From Desulforapulum autotrophicum HRM2 (GTDB taxonomy: Bacteria > Desulfobacterota > Desulfobacteria > Desulfobacterales > Desulfobacteraceae): a stretch of 64,000 nt of DNA. The notes under the pieces were generated by a model. That model was not told where the DNA came from and searched no databases. It was given only the letters and a program-made list of their open reading frames with translations. The stretch is from assembly GCF_000020365.1 (NCBI RefSeq), contig NC_012108.1, positions 620,001 to 684,000 of the forward strand. The letters are read 5' to 3'. Positions 27,811 through 37,578 of this stretch are shown here, piece after piece; position 1 is the stretch's first letter, and each line of letters opens with the position of its first letter. Made by a program: the position numbers and the translations under genes.

Positions 27811-29478
27811 GTGAATTTTGAAAGACTCAGGATGCTCCTGATCGCCGCATTCATGCTTGTTTCCCTGGTGCCCATGGCTGTCCTTGGTTACAAGATGATT
27901 TCCCAGGGTGAAACCATGATCAAGGAAAAATCGTCCGTTTATTTAAAGGGGTTTGCCAAAAGAAATGCAGAGGCAATAAATGGATTCATGGTGGAAAGGG
28001 TCAATGACATGAATGTCCTTTCTAATATTGTCTGTCTCTTTGGCTTAAACGTCACCATGCTCCAGGACCATTTTGAACAGATGGCCGAGGACTACAGCCC
28101 CTTTATTGCCTTTTCCGGGCTGGACCTGTCTGGACGCAGGGTGTTCACAAGCCTCGGTTCTTCCTTTGATTGTGGGTCGGTGGATGCCCTGGAAGAAAAT
28201 AGCAGCCCAGGACCGGGAACAACCCTTGGTAAAGTGACCATGATGTCCACTGACCAGGAGGAGATTCCCGTGTTGAAGATCTGCACATCCTTGAACGTCA
28301 GATCAAGGGAAGATTGCGGCCATTTATGTGCCCTTGTTGATTTCAGACCCATGGGGGCGCTGTTGAGAAAAAGCAACATCGAAGTGACAGGGGAGGTTTA
28401 TCTGGTAGATGAACACGGCAGGTTTTTATCCTCGTCTAGATTTGGGGCTGTAGCCCTCAGGGATTCCATTTCAATGGCCGCCATCCCAGGGCAGGCACCC
28501 CATGGAATTTATGAAACAACCGATTATCGGGAAGAGCGGGTATTGCAGGCATACCAGAAGGTTGACGGGTTTCCCTGGTATGTCATTGCCGATCAGGATA
28601 TGGCGGAAATTCTCAATCGTATCAATGCGTTAGGTAGGGAGGCCGTTGGTTATGGTCTGTTCACGGCATTGATTGTTTTTTGCCTCGCCTTTATCATCTC
28701 AACCCTTATTGTTAATATTTTAAAATCTAAGTATCGATACGAAAAAGAGCTGGAGTTCCAGGTGATACAAAAGGAAAAGTTAGCCTCCCTTGGCCTTTTG
28801 ACATCGGGACTTGCCCATGAGTTGAATACTCCCCTTGCCAATGCACTGCTCTACACCCAGATTGCAAGCGAAGAGCTCAATGAGGCGGGGTGCGAAACAG
28901 AGGATATCCAGGCAAGGCTTTCCACGGTGGTTGAGGAAATCCACCAGGGCAGTAAAATCATAAGAAATCTCCTTGATTTTTCCCGTCACTCCACAAATGA
29001 CGCCCAGGTTGCCGATGTCAATAAAACCCTGACCAAACTAATGGGCATCGCAGGTCCCCATTGTGTGTCCGGTAAGATAGACGTTCAAACAGTCCTGGAA
29101 GAAAAAATGCCCAAAGCCCGGGTCGATGCCAGCACTCTTCAATCCATTTTGACAAATCTTGTTGCAAATGCCATTGAGGCCATGCCCCAGGGTGGCGTGT
29201 TAAAGTTAAAGACCCGCCATGTGAAGGTTTTAAGGATCATAAAAATCGAAATTGCCGATTCCGGACCCGGGATTCCAAAGGAGGAGCGGGCCAAGGTCTT
29301 TACCCCTTTTTTTACAACCAAACAACGGGGCAAGGGAACCGGTCTCGGGTTGTTTGTCAGCCATGAAATGGTCAGGAAACTTGGGGGAAATATTCGGGTC
29401 ATCAGTTCAACAGGAAATGAATCCAGCACCCCTGGAACGGTTTTTACGGTGGAATTGCCCACTGAACAGGCAGAGTAA
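27811..29478 (+). CDS. Membrane sensor histidine kinase
   Basis: 555 residues, GTG start with GAAGGGG about 7 bp upstream. A transmembrane helix at about 8-28 and another near residues 275-300 flank a periplasmic dCache-like sensor. The kinase core has the H box LTSGLAHELNTPLANAL with His336, the N box LTNLVANAIEAM, the G1 box ADSGPGIPKEE and the G2 region GKGTGLGLFVSHEM. It phosphorylates a response regulator, almost certainly the NtrC-type protein encoded 12 bp downstream. The signal sensed is unknown. Confidence 0.92.
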   Translation: MNFERLRMLLIAAFMLVSLVPMAVLGYKMISQGETMIKEKSSVYLKGFAKRNAEAINGFMVERVNDMNVLSNIVCLFGLNVTMLQDHFEQMAEDYSPFIAFSGLDLSGRRVFTSLGSSFDCGSVDALEENSSPGPGTTLGKVTMMSTDQEEIPVLKICTSLNVRSREDCGHLCALVDFRPMGALLRKSNIEVTGEVYLVDEHGRFLSSSRFGAVALRDSISMAAIPGQAPHGIYETTDYREERVLQAYQKVDGFPWYVIADQDMAEILNRINALGREAVGYGLFTALIVFCLAFIISTLIVNILKSKYRYEKELEFQVIQKEKLASLGLLTSGLAHELNTPLANALLYTQIASEELNEAGCETEDIQARLSTVVEEIHQGSKIIRNLLDFSRHSTNDAQVADVNKTLTKLMGIAGPHCVSGKIDVQTVLEEKMPKARVDASTLQSILTNLVANAIEAMPQGGVLKLKTRHVKVLRIIKIEIADSGPGIPKEERAKVFTPFFTTKQRGKGTGLGLFVSHEMVRKLGGNIRVISSTGNESSTPGTVFTVELPTEQAE

Positions 29479-29490
29479 AACAGGAGCCCC

Positions 29491-30846
29491 ATGGGTAAAT
29501 ACACGATATTAATTGTTGAAGATGATCAGAGAATGAACCAGGCGTTGCTCCATATTCTTTCAAAAAAAGGGTATGCTGTTGAAAGTGTCGATTCCGGGGA
29601 AAAAGCCCTGGAAAGAATCCGGCAGACCCGTTTTGATCTGGTCGTATCTGACCTGAAACTTCCGGGTATGGATGGCATGGAGGTTTTAAAGGCCATCAAG
29701 CAGTATGACCGCACCATTCTTTTTGTTATCATTACGGCATACGGTACGGTTGACACGGCTGTCTCAGCCATGAAACAGGGTGCTGAAGACTATATCCTGA
29801 AGCCCTTTGACATGGAGGAACTACGGCTTGTGGTGGAAAAAACCCTGGAAAAACGAGGGTTGTTTCTGGACAACCTTCGTTTGCAGCAGCAGCTTGAGAA
29901 AAAATACACTTTTGAGAATATTGTCGGCACCAGTGAATCAATGATGGGGGTCTTTAAAACCATCAACAGGGTCAAGGAGTCAAGGAGCACCGTGCTGATC
30001 AGGGGAGAGACGGGCACGGGCAAAGAACTGGTTGCAAGGGCCATTCATTTTAACAGTGCCCGGGCGTTAAAGCCCTATCTGCCGGTCAACTGTGCGGCAC
30101 TCAATGAAGACCTTATGGCAAGCGAGCTGTTTGGACATGTGAAAGGGGCGTTTACCGGTGCTGTGGCAGACAAGAGAGGGCTGTTTGAGGCAGCAGACGG
30201 AGGGACCCTTTTCCTTGACGAGATCGGGGATGTGGGGCAGGGGCTTCAGCAGACCTTTCTAAGGGCATTGGAAAAAGGGGAAATTCAGCCGGTGGGCTCT
30301 TTTCAGCGTAAAATCGTCTCCGTAAGGATCATTGCCGCAACAAATAAAAATCTTGAGGCCATGGTCGAACAAGGTGGTTTTCGCAAGGATCTTTACTATC
30401 GGTTGAATGTGGTTACGATTGATTTGCCGCCCCTGCGCCAACGTAAGGAGGATATCGGCCTGCTGGCCGCTCATTTCTTAACCAAGTATGCCGCACAGAA
30501 CAATAAGAACATCCGTGGAATTGCCCCCAGGGCACTTCGACTGCTGGAAAATTACTCCTGGCCGGGCAATGTCAGGGAACTTGAAAATATAATTGAACGG
30601 GCAACTCTTTTTGAACTCACCCAGGAGATTACCCCTGACAGCCTTCCCCAGGTTGTGATCGAACCCTGCACGGTTTTGGATCCATCCCCATTCTCCATGG
30701 AGACGACCTCCCTGGAGGCGGTGAGCAGAAGACACATCGTCCGGATACTCGAGATGACCAATCACAACAAGACGCAGGCGTCAAAACTCCTGGGTATTGA
30801 TCGATCAACCCTGTGGCGCATCATGAATCGTTTAAAGTTAAATTAA
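29491..30846 (+). CDS. NtrC-family sigma-54 activator response regulator
   Basis: 451 residues in the standard order: receiver domain with Asp54 in [15 protein letters not shown]+ domain with Walker A GETGTGKE, the sigma-54 contact loop GAFTGA and Walker [12 protein letters not shown], and a Fis-type helix-turn-helix at the C terminus ([19 protein letters not shown]). It activates transcription by RNA polymerase holding sigma-54. It pairs with the kinase just upstream; CAGGAG precedes the ATG. The target genes are not evident nearby, although a sigma-54-like promoter occurs upstream of the flavodoxin gene at 48.5 kb. Confidence 0.95.
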   Translation: MGKYTILIVEDDQRMNQALLHILSKKGYAVESVDSGEKALERIRQTRFDLVVSDLKLPGMDGMEVLKAIKQYDRTILFVIITAYGTVDTAVSAMKQGAEDYILKPFDMEELRLVVEKTLEKRGLFLDNLRLQQQLEKKYTFENIVGTSESMMGVFKTINRVKESRSTVLIRGETGTGKELVARAIHFNSARALKPYLPVNCAALNEDLMASELFGHVKGAFTGAVADKRGLFEAADGGTLFLDEIGDVGQGLQQTFLRALEKGEIQPVGSFQRKIVSVRIIAATNKNLEAMVEQGGFRKDLYYRLNVVTIDLPPLRQRKEDIGLLAAHFLTKYAAQNNKNIRGIAPRALRLLENYSWPGNVRELENIIERATLFELTQEITPDSLPQVVIEPCTVLDPSPFSMETTSLEAVSRRHIVRILEMTNHNKTQASKLLGIDRSTLWRIMNRLKLN

Positions 30847-30891
30847 AAGGGTGCGGCTCTTATGTATCACAGATTATCGATTGTTAATTGA

Positions 30892-31464
30892 ATGAAAGAC
30901 AACGACTTACTGCAACGTTTTCAACGTGGAGATGCCGACGCCTTTACACAATTGGTCGATCAGTATAAGCACAGGGTTACAAATATCTGTTATCGCTTTC
31001 TGAGCGATCGAGAGGACGCACGGGACGTCACCCAAGACGTTTTCATGGCAGTCTATAAGTCTCTAGGGTCTTTTCGACAAGAGGCAAAATTATCTACCTG
31101 GGTATATCGAATCGCAGTAACACGATCGTTAAATTTTGTGAAAAAAAGAAAGCGTAAAGCCCGTTTCGAGCAGGTTCGTGACATGTTGACCTTTAAGGAG
31201 GAAGCGGGGCTCGAAAGCGCATCTGTGACAACTCCAGAAAAGGAACTTGAACAACAAGAAGAGTTTCAGGTACTACAACAGGCACTTGACTCGCTGCCGA
31301 AAAATCAAAAGATCGCCTTTACTCTTAGTCAATACGATGGGGTAAAGTATGCCGAAATTGCCGCCATAATGGATACGACGATTTCATCTGTGGAATCGTT
31401 AATTTTTCGGGCGCGGAAAAACCTGCAGAAAAAACTTTTCCATTACTATGGAGCGCATAAATAA
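30892..31464 (+). CDS. ECF-type RNA polymerase sigma factor
   Basis: 190 residues. Region 2 is at the N terminus with the -10 recognition helix DREDARDVTQDVFMAVYKSL and the STWVYRIAVTRSLNFV segment. Region 4 is the C-terminal helix-turn-helix YAEIAAIMDTTISSVESLIF. ECF factors direct transcription in response to envelope or redox stress. The next genes encode a small membrane protein and a CpxP/Spy-like protein, followed by an efflux system, so this is probably the regulator of an envelope-stress or metal/drug efflux operon. Confidence 0.93.
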   Translation: MKDNDLLQRFQRGDADAFTQLVDQYKHRVTNICYRFLSDREDARDVTQDVFMAVYKSLGSFRQEAKLSTWVYRIAVTRSLNFVKKRKRKARFEQVRDMLTFKEEAGLESASVTTPEKELEQQEEFQVLQQALDSLPKNQKIAFTLSQYDGVKYAEIAAIMDTTISSVESLIFRARKNLQKKLFHYYGAHK

Positions 31465-31547
31465 TATTTTTGATTTATGGCGCAAGTTCTTGCTGACATG
31501 TGTTGTCTAAGGTTGATAGATGGAATTGGTGAAAGGAGCAACAGGAA

Positions 31548-31877
31548 ATGTATGAAGCAAAGAAGATTGAACAAAAAGTAAACGCCACTCTTGGTCGACT
31601 GGCTGAGCTTGAAGATATTGACGTGCATCCATTTTTGCATGCTCACCTAGAGGTGCGAATCAGGGAATACGAAGAAAATAAAGCAGGTTCTGCTTTTCTG
31701 CGCTTTCACATGCGCGACCTCCGTCCTGCAGTTTTACTGCTTTTGTTGGGCTTTAATTTGGCAGCGGGGATCTTTACCGTCCATACCTTGGCTGAACAGC
31801 GTGAAAGCAACCAGACAGCATTTGCAGAGGAATATATATTGACCAGAGAAACTGGAGATGTCGCCTTCATCTTGTAA
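31548..31877 (+). CDS. Small single-pass membrane protein, possible anti-sigma factor
   Basis: 109 residues with a hydrophilic N-terminal half, one transmembrane segment at about 60-82 (AVLLLLLGFNLAAGIF) and a short outer tail. AAAGGAG precedes the ATG. The topology and the position directly after the ECF gene match membrane anti-sigma factors, but the ZAS zinc motif (HxxxCxxC) is missing. It is therefore either an atypical anti-sigma factor or an unrelated accessory protein. Confidence 0.65.
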   Translation: MYEAKKIEQKVNATLGRLAELEDIDVHPFLHAHLEVRIREYEENKAGSAFLRFHMRDLRPAVLLLLLGFNLAAGIFTVHTLAEQRESNQTAFAEEYILTRETGDVAFIL

Positions 31878-31931
31878 CTTATGGGCATTACAAGATGACA
31901 TCTGCAATTGAACATCAGGGGATATGGAACC

Positions 31932-32426
31932 ATGACCATTTTTACTAAAAATAGACTTCTCAACTGGGGAATCGTGCTCTTGATCATCGTTAATGTGGCA
32001 GGGCTTGGAATAATGGGCTGGCAGTTCTTCGGGCCCTCTCCCGGTGCTGAACCGGCGCATCGCTTTTTGCAGGAAGAGTTGAACCTTACGGACATTCAGG
32101 CCCAGAAAGTTGATGATTTGCGCAGACGCTATCAAGGCAAGATGAAAATTGTAGAGGATGACATCGCTGACTTGAAAAAAGCAATTATGGAAGCTGCTTT
32201 CCTCTCACCCATTGATATGGAGAGAGTAAAGCATCTGGGGGAAGTGATCGGGGATAAACACACAGAGCTGGAATATCTTCGTTTTCAGAACGTTCTGGCC
32301 CTGAAGGACCTTTTTAAACCCGAGCAGGTTGAAAAATTTCAGGCGCTCATCCGAGACGTTTTCAATCCTCGCCACCCGCCTCGGCCAGATGAACGACAGG
32401 ATCAAAAGCTGATGCCCAAAAGCTAG
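31932..32426 (+). CDS. CpxP/Spy/ZraP-like periplasmic stress protein
   Basis: 164 residues from the ATG at 31932, preceded by AGGGGA. An N-terminal membrane anchor (WGIVLLIIVNVAGLGIMGW) is followed by a helical domain with the family pattern LNLTDIQAQKVDDLRRRYQ and FKPEQVEKFQALIRD. The LTxxQ motif of CpxP and Spy is present in the form LTDIQ. Such proteins act as periplasmic chaperones or sense metals and envelope damage. In this operon it would report to, or work with, the ECF sigma factor upstream and the efflux system downstream. Confidence 0.78.
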   Translation: MTIFTKNRLLNWGIVLLIIVNVAGLGIMGWQFFGPSPGAEPAHRFLQEELNLTDIQAQKVDDLRRRYQGKMKIVEDDIADLKKAIMEAAFLSPIDMERVKHLGEVIGDKHTELEYLRFQNVLALKDLFKPEQVEKFQALIRDVFNPRHPPRPDERQDQKLMPKS

Positions 32427-32756
32427 GAGTTACACAGTGGCGCTAGTCGGAGACTGGCGGAATTTCCATCAACAGACAGTCTTCTCGAAGGTCCTAAACC
32501 AAACGCACCCCCACTCCTCGTGTTCAAGGCGTGTCAAAGGGAGCATATTGAAATATGTGCGCTTTGATGCAACGCAGAAAACGAGCTGAAAGACAAGCAA
32601 GATGGAGTAATTATTTGTTTCCGAGTCCCTAACTATTGTTTGGAGGTCATGATGATCAACAGTGCAAGCGACAATTGAATCAGCCAATTGGACGAACAGT
32701 TCCCGAGTCACTCAGGGAGAGAAGCGTATTCATCTTTCAAATTGGCATTTTAATTT
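32427..32756. other. Intergenic region between CpxP-like and TolC-like genes
   Basis: 330 bp without a credible gene. Most of it is the palindromic repeat listed separately at 32517-32632. A promoter for the efflux genes may lie in the last 100 bp but was not resolved. Confidence 0.5.
32517..32632. repeat. Palindromic interspersed repeat, family 2, copy 1
   Basis: About 115 bp nearly identical to 54481-54595. It starts CTCGTGTTCAAGGCG and ends GAGTCCCTAA. It folds on itself: CTCGT pairs with ACGAG, AAGGCGT with AACGC, and CAAAG with CTTTG around the core GCATATTGAAATATGTGC. No coding capacity. The arrangement suggests a MITE-like or REP-like element. Confidence 0.85.
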
Positions 32757-34115
32757 ATGGATAAGCAAGATAAGTCACAAACTATGTATTTTCGAATCTG
32801 CTCGGTAATTTTTATCATTTTCATTGTTTTGGCGTTGCCATGCCAGGGGAACTGCGAGGATCAAGCTGGGCCGGTTCTTGCTCTTAAACAGGCGGTGCGC
32901 ATCGCATTGAAGAACAACCCCGGCTTAGCTCAGCAAGTGAATACGGTAGAAACCAGCGAAATTTCTGTTTTTCAACAACGGGCAGATTTTTATCCAGACG
33001 TGAATGCCGCGGTAGCTGGACAAAATTCTGCTCAAGAGGATTGGTTTCTCTCTACGGAATTGACCTCAACGCTGAATCTGTTCAACGGGTTTGCTGACAG
33101 TGCCGGGTTGAAAAACGCTGAACTTGAGTTGAATGCTGTGCAGGAAAACTTGACCCGTGAGCAACAGTCGTTGGTCTTTGAGACCTTTTCCAAATTCGTG
33201 CAGGTTCTCACCAGTCAGGCTTTGATCCAGGTTAAAGAGGACAATTTGGAGGAGAACCGTAAACTACTGGAGCAGATTGAAACCTTTCAACAGGCCGGGC
33301 GGCTGGCTTTAAGCGACCTCTATCAACAACAGGCGGAAACCAAGCAGGCCCAGCTGGAGCTGATTGAGGCACAGCAGAGCCTCAACGATAATAAGTTATT
33401 GCTGATGCAGACCATGGGAATGAATCCGATGATCGATTATCGGGCCGCTGGCCTCGATTTTGACAGTTGGTCAATGGTGCTGACGGATGAAGACATTGAA
33501 AGGCTGAGTGTCGCGGCATTGAACGAACGGGCTGATATCAAAGCCCAACAATACCAGATTGAAGCCGCTGGTCAGCAGATTCTTCAAGCCAGGGCCGGCC
33601 AACTGCCAAAGCTTGATCTCTTTGCCAAATTGAGTTCCGGTTACAACAGTTTGGGTGATGAAACATTCTCAGAGCAACTAAAGGATGACAGTCTCGATGC
33701 AACCGTTGGTATTTCATTGACTATTCCCATCTTCGACCGTCATCTGGCCCGCAATGAAATTGCCATGGCGGGCATAGAGCAGCGCAATGAACAGTTAACG
33801 CTCAAGCAAAAAAAGCTGCAAGCCGGCCTCGAAATAGAACAGGCAATCCAAGAGTATCGAACCACGCAGCAACAGGTCGAGGTTGTCCAAAGCAAACTGA
33901 TCTTTGCTCGCCAATCGCTTCAATCCTATGAAGAGCGTTACCGAGTGGGCGCTTCAACCCTGGTGGAGCTCATCCAGGCACGAACTGGATACGTTACCGC
34001 GGCGTTTGACCAGATAGAGGTCAAATACAACTTGATTACCCAAGAGGTTGCTCTTGCCTACTATCTTGGAAACATGAAACCGCTGTTCGCTGCTTTTGAA
34101 TTGGAGAAAAGTTAG
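32757..34115 (+). CDS. TolC-family outer membrane efflux protein
   Basis: 452 residues if the ATG at 32757 is used; an ATG at 32784 gives a tidier signal peptide (YFRICSVIFIIFIVLALP). The mature protein has the two repeated OEP halves, long helices rich in Gln, Glu and Leu, and typical segments ALKNNPGLAQQ, GRLALSDLYQQQAETKQA and YRVGASTLVELIQARTGY. It forms the outer membrane channel of a tripartite pump. It ends 1 bp before the start of the adaptor gene, so the two are coupled. Confidence 0.9.
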   Translation: MDKQDKSQTMYFRICSVIFIIFIVLALPCQGNCEDQAGPVLALKQAVRIALKNNPGLAQQVNTVETSEISVFQQRADFYPDVNAAVAGQNSAQEDWFLSTELTSTLNLFNGFADSAGLKNAELELNAVQENLTREQQSLVFETFSKFVQVLTSQALIQVKEDNLEENRKLLEQIETFQQAGRLALSDLYQQQAETKQAQLELIEAQQSLNDNKLLLMQTMGMNPMIDYRAAGLDFDSWSMVLTDEDIERLSVAALNERADIKAQQYQIEAAGQQILQARAGQLPKLDLFAKLSSGYNSLGDETFSEQLKDDSLDATVGISLTIPIFDRHLARNEIAMAGIEQRNEQLTLKQKKLQAGLEIEQAIQEYRTTQQQVEVVQSKLIFARQSLQSYEERYRVGASTLVELIQARTGYVTAAFDQIEVKYNLITQEVALAYYLGNMKPLFAAFELEKS

Positions 34116-34116
34116 A

Positions 34117-35340
34117 ATGATTGCAAAACGAAAAACCTCAAGAACTATCAAATCCGTTATCGTGTTAATCGGGGTTTTATCCCTGACGATTCTTGTCTGG
34201 TGGGCCTGGATGCACCAGGAGTCATCAAGGACAAAACCATCATTCAAGTTTGCACAGGTAAATAGGGGAAAGCTTGAGGTCCTCGTAACCAGCACTGGTA
34301 CCCTGGCTGCCGTGGAAACGGTGGAAATAGGCACTCAGGTTTCGGGGACAATTGAGCAACTGCTGGTCGATTATAATGACCAGGTCAAAAAAGGTCAGGT
34401 GCTGGCAAGACTGGATCAATCATCGTTCACCGCCTCGGTCAATAAAGCCAAGGCAGACGTACTCAAAGCCCAGGCAGAATTAAAACAAGCAGAGGACGAG
34501 TTCCGTCGGAACGCTCCGCTCTTTGATAAGGGCTACATCTCAGAACAGGAATTTCTTCCCATAACAACGGCAGTCGATACGACAAAAGCCTCCCTGCAAT
34601 CAGCCGAGGCCAGCCTGGAGCAGGCCCAGATCGATTTAGAGCATACGGTGATTCGTTCACCCATCGACGGCACGGTTATTGATCGTAGTGTTGATGCCGG
34701 GCAAACGGTTGCGGCCAGCCTGAGCACCCCGACCCTGTTTTTGATCGCTGAGGATTTGTCACGCATGCAGATCGAGACCCAGGTCGATGAAACCGATATC
34801 GGTCAGATCCGCCAGGGGCAATCGGTACGGTTCACGGTACAAAGCTATTTTGACCAAAACTTCATCGGCAGTGTACGCCAAATCAGGTTGCAGCCGGAAA
34901 CAGTGGACAACGTCGTGACCTACACGGTGATCGTCGATGCAACCAACGAATCAGGGCGGTTGATGCCGGGTATGACGGCAACCGTCGACTTTGTTGTTTA
35001 CCAGTCTGAAAACGCCCTGCTGGTTCCGGTCGCCGCGCTCAATTTCACACCCGATCCAAATCGCGATAGTAACGACGGCAGCCAGGTTTTCAGCCGGCAG
35101 GCCGATGGCCACTTGCAGCCGATCCAGATCTCTGCGGGAGAGAGCGACGGACTGTTGACCGAGATCACCGAAGGCGAACTGGCTGCCGGAATGCAGGTTG
35201 CCATTGGCATGAAACAGGAGGGAGAAGATGCTGAAGAAAAGGGATTCTCTCTGTTCAATTTTATGAACCAGGGGCAGAGAGGACCGTCGGGTGGCGGAGG
35301 TGGCCCGGAGCAGGGATCTGGTGGAGGGCCGCGACCATGA
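34117..35340 (+). CDS. MacA-like periplasmic adaptor (membrane fusion protein)
   Basis: 407 residues from the ATG at 34117 with GGAGAA upstream; the frame extends to a TTG at 34096. One N-terminal membrane helix (VIVLIGVLSLTILVWWAW), a split lipoyl domain (VEIGTQVSGTIEQLLVDYND and HTVIRSPIDGTVIDRSVDAG), an alpha-helical hairpin between them and a beta-barrel part with VDETDIGQI. A glycine-rich tail (about 20 residues) ends the protein. It links the MacB-type pump in the inner membrane to the TolC channel. It overlaps the ATPase gene by 4 bp. Confidence 0.92.
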   Translation: MIAKRKTSRTIKSVIVLIGVLSLTILVWWAWMHQESSRTKPSFKFAQVNRGKLEVLVTSTGTLAAVETVEIGTQVSGTIEQLLVDYNDQVKKGQVLARLDQSSFTASVNKAKADVLKAQAELKQAEDEFRRNAPLFDKGYISEQEFLPITTAVDTTKASLQSAEASLEQAQIDLEHTVIRSPIDGTVIDRSVDAGQTVAASLSTPTLFLIAEDLSRMQIETQVDETDIGQIRQGQSVRFTVQSYFDQNFIGSVRQIRLQPETVDNVVTYTVIVDATNESGRLMPGMTATVDFVVYQSENALLVPVAALNFTPDPNRDSNDGSQVFSRQADGHLQPIQISAGESDGLLTEITEGELAAGMQVAIGMKQEGEDAEEKGFSLFNFMNQGQRGPSGGGGGPEQGSGGGPRP

Positions 35341-36092
35341 GTGACGCACAGATCAATCTCAGTCACATTTGCAAGGTTTTTTCCTTGGGGGAGGTTGAGG
35401 TCAGGGCACTGGATGACCTCTCGCTGGAGATCGGCCGGGGCGAATTTGTCGCCATCATGGGCAGCTCGGGCAGCGGTAAATCGACGATGATGAATATCCT
35501 TGGTTGTCTCGACACTCCGACCAGTGGCAACTATCGCTTTGATGGCATGTCGGTCGAGACCCTGAATCGGAAGCAGCTGGCCGACCTGCGCAATACCAAG
35601 ATCGGTTTTGTTTTTCAGGGCTTTAACCTGCTGCCACGCACCACGGCCCTGGAGAATGTCGAACTGCCGTTGCTCTACGATCGTCACCGTTCGGTCGCCG
35701 ATCCTCAAGCGCGCTCCATCCAAGCGTTGCAGCGTGTCGGTCTGGGTGAGCGCCTCGACCATGAGCCGAACCAGCTTTCCGGCGGGCAGCAGCAGCGCGT
35801 CGCTATTGCCCGTGCGCTGGTCACTGACCCGCCGATTATCCTTGCCGATGAACCGACCGGTAATCTTGACAGTCGCACGACCCTGGAAATTCTGGCCCTG
35901 TTTCAAAAGCTGAATCGCGACGGTTTGACGCTGGTGGTGGTCACCCATGAAGCAGAGGTCGCCAAATATGCCGGGCGTCTGATCGAACTGCGTGACGGTG
36001 TGCTGTTGTGCGATGAAATCAACCCTCAGCCACGCAATGCTCAGACCGACCTGGTAGAGCTGCATGGGGAGGTGTCTGATGCGGTGGCATAA
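35337..36092 (+). CDS. MacB/LolD-type ABC transporter ATPase
   Basis: 251 residues with Walker [11 protein letters not shown]-loop [15 protein letters not shown], signature [15 protein letters not shown], Walker [12 protein letters not shown] and the H-loop VVTHE. The ATG overlaps the adaptor stop (ATGA). It supplies energy for the permease encoded next; in MacB itself the two are fused, and here they are separate. This stretch, from about 34.3 to 37.3 kb, looks richer in G+C than the cas and intergenic DNA around it, which could mean a different origin. Confidence 0.95.
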   Translation: MSDAQINLSHICKVFSLGEVEVRALDDLSLEIGRGEFVAIMGSSGSGKSTMMNILGCLDTPTSGNYRFDGMSVETLNRKQLADLRNTKIGFVFQGFNLLPRTTALENVELPLLYDRHRSVADPQARSIQALQRVGLGERLDHEPNQLSGGQQQRVAIARALVTDPPIILADEPTGNLDSRTTLEILALFQKLNRDGLTLVVVTHEAEVAKYAGRLIELRDGVLLCDEINPQPRNAQTDLVELHGEVSDAVA

Positions 36093-37296
36093 GTTGATCC
36101 TGGTCGCACTGAAGAGCATTGCCCGCAATAAAATGCGCAGCTTGCTGACCATGCTCGGCATTATCATTGGCGTCGCCTCGGTGATTACCATGGTCGCCCT
36201 GGGCGAGGGGTCCCAGGCAGATATCGAAGGGGAAGTCGCCTCCTTGGGAACCAACCTGCTGATGGTCCGACCGGGTAGCGTGGACTCAGGTGGCGTGAGT
36301 GGTGGCGCCGGATCGCGGCCGAGCCTGACAATGGATGATGTCGTCCGGTTGGAGAAATATGCGACTCGGCTGCGCTGGGTCTCCGCAGAAGTTCGCGCCA
36401 CCGGGCAGGTGATCGCCGGAAGCAACAACTGGAGCACGACGATCACCGGTGTTGCCCCCAACTACCTGTCGATCCGTAATTATGAGATGGAAAACGGGTC
36501 CTTCTTCACCGTTCGGGATAGTAAAACACGGGCCAAGGTCGCGGTACTAGGTAAGACAGTTGCCGATGAACTGTTCCCAGACCAGAACCCCGTCGGGGCG
36601 CGTCTACGCATCCGCAATGTGCCCTTTAAAGTGATCGGCGTGATGGCCGAAAAGGGGCAATCGTCCATGGGCAACGATCAGGACGATATCATCTTCGCTC
36701 CCGACAACACTGTGCTATATCGCCTGAGTAACGGCAAGACGATTCACGATATATCGGCAAGCGCCATCAGCTCCGAAGCCATGGACGCGGCCAAGGAGGA
36801 GCTGACAACCCTGCTGCGTTCTGAGCACCGACTCGCCGCCGATGCTGAGGATGATTTCATTATCCGTGACCAGACCGAAATTGTCGAAATAGCCACCCGC
36901 GTAACTGGCACCCTGACCCTGCTGCTCAGCTCCATCGCTGGAGTTTCCTTGCTTGTGGGAGGGATCGGTATCATGAATATCATGCTGGTCTCCGTCACCG
37001 AGCGCACCCGGGAGATTGGCATTCGTCTCGCCATTGGCGCCCGACCCCTTGATGTTTTGGCTCAATTTCTTATCGAAGCCGCCATCCTCAGCCTGCTTGG
37101 AGGCTTGATCGGTATTTTATCCGGCTTAAGTGCAGCTTGGGGTGTTGGCAAATTGCTGGGGGTTAGCGCGGTGGTAAACCCCACAGTTATTCTGATAACC
37201 GTTCTTTTTACCGGAGCCGTTGGGGTGTTTTTTGGTTTTTATCCGGCGCGTAAAGCCGCCAATCTAAATCCCATCGATGCCTTACGCTATGAATGA
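36079..37296 (+). CDS. MacB-like ABC transporter permease
   Basis: 405 residues from the ATG at 36079, chosen over 36064 because GGGAGG lies 7 bp upstream. It has the MacB/FtsX layout: a first membrane helix with the conserved IARNKMRSLLTMLGIIIGVA, a large periplasmic MacB-PCD domain, and three C-terminal helices containing GIGIMNIMLVSVTERTREIG and the ending ARKAANLNPIDALRYE. It couples ATP hydrolysis to export of a drug, peptide or lipid through the adaptor and TolC-like channel. The substrate is not predictable. Confidence 0.94.
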   Translation: MRWHKLILVALKSIARNKMRSLLTMLGIIIGVASVITMVALGEGSQADIEGEVASLGTNLLMVRPGSVDSGGVSGGAGSRPSLTMDDVVRLEKYATRLRWVSAEVRATGQVIAGSNNWSTTITGVAPNYLSIRNYEMENGSFFTVRDSKTRAKVAVLGKTVADELFPDQNPVGARLRIRNVPFKVIGVMAEKGQSSMGNDQDDIIFAPDNTVLYRLSNGKTIHDISASAISSEAMDAAKEELTTLLRSEHRLAADAEDDFIIRDQTEIVEIATRVTGTLTLLLSSIAGVSLLVGGIGIMNIMLVSVTERTREIGIRLAIGARPLDVLAQFLIEAAILSLLGGLIGILSGLSAAWGVGKLLGVSAVVNPTVILITVLFTGAVGVFFGFYPARKAANLNPIDALRYE

Positions 37297-37578
37297 CGCA
37301 ATTTTGTCGCAATTACAGGTGGGTGTTTTTTTGATAGTAACAGGAGGACTCTTCCGCAGGGCACGCGGGCGCAGTAAAGCTTTGGCGCTGGTCCGCCGCC
37401 ATTTTGTTCCAGTTATCTCCATATGATCCTTTACAAGATGGCGGCAGGCCCCCTTGATAACCCCTGTGGCAAACACTGTTTCTCTTTTTTGATCATGGGG
37501 TCTCACATTGGGTCGATCAATGCCATCAAAACCACAGACATCATCTTCACAACGACTGGGTCGATGCTTGGTTCATAC

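Noticed and set aside
34998-36461. 487-codon minus-strand frame opposite the MacA/MacB genes
   Set aside because: Long only because the region is G+C-rich; the plus strand carries unmistakable ABC transporter motifs.
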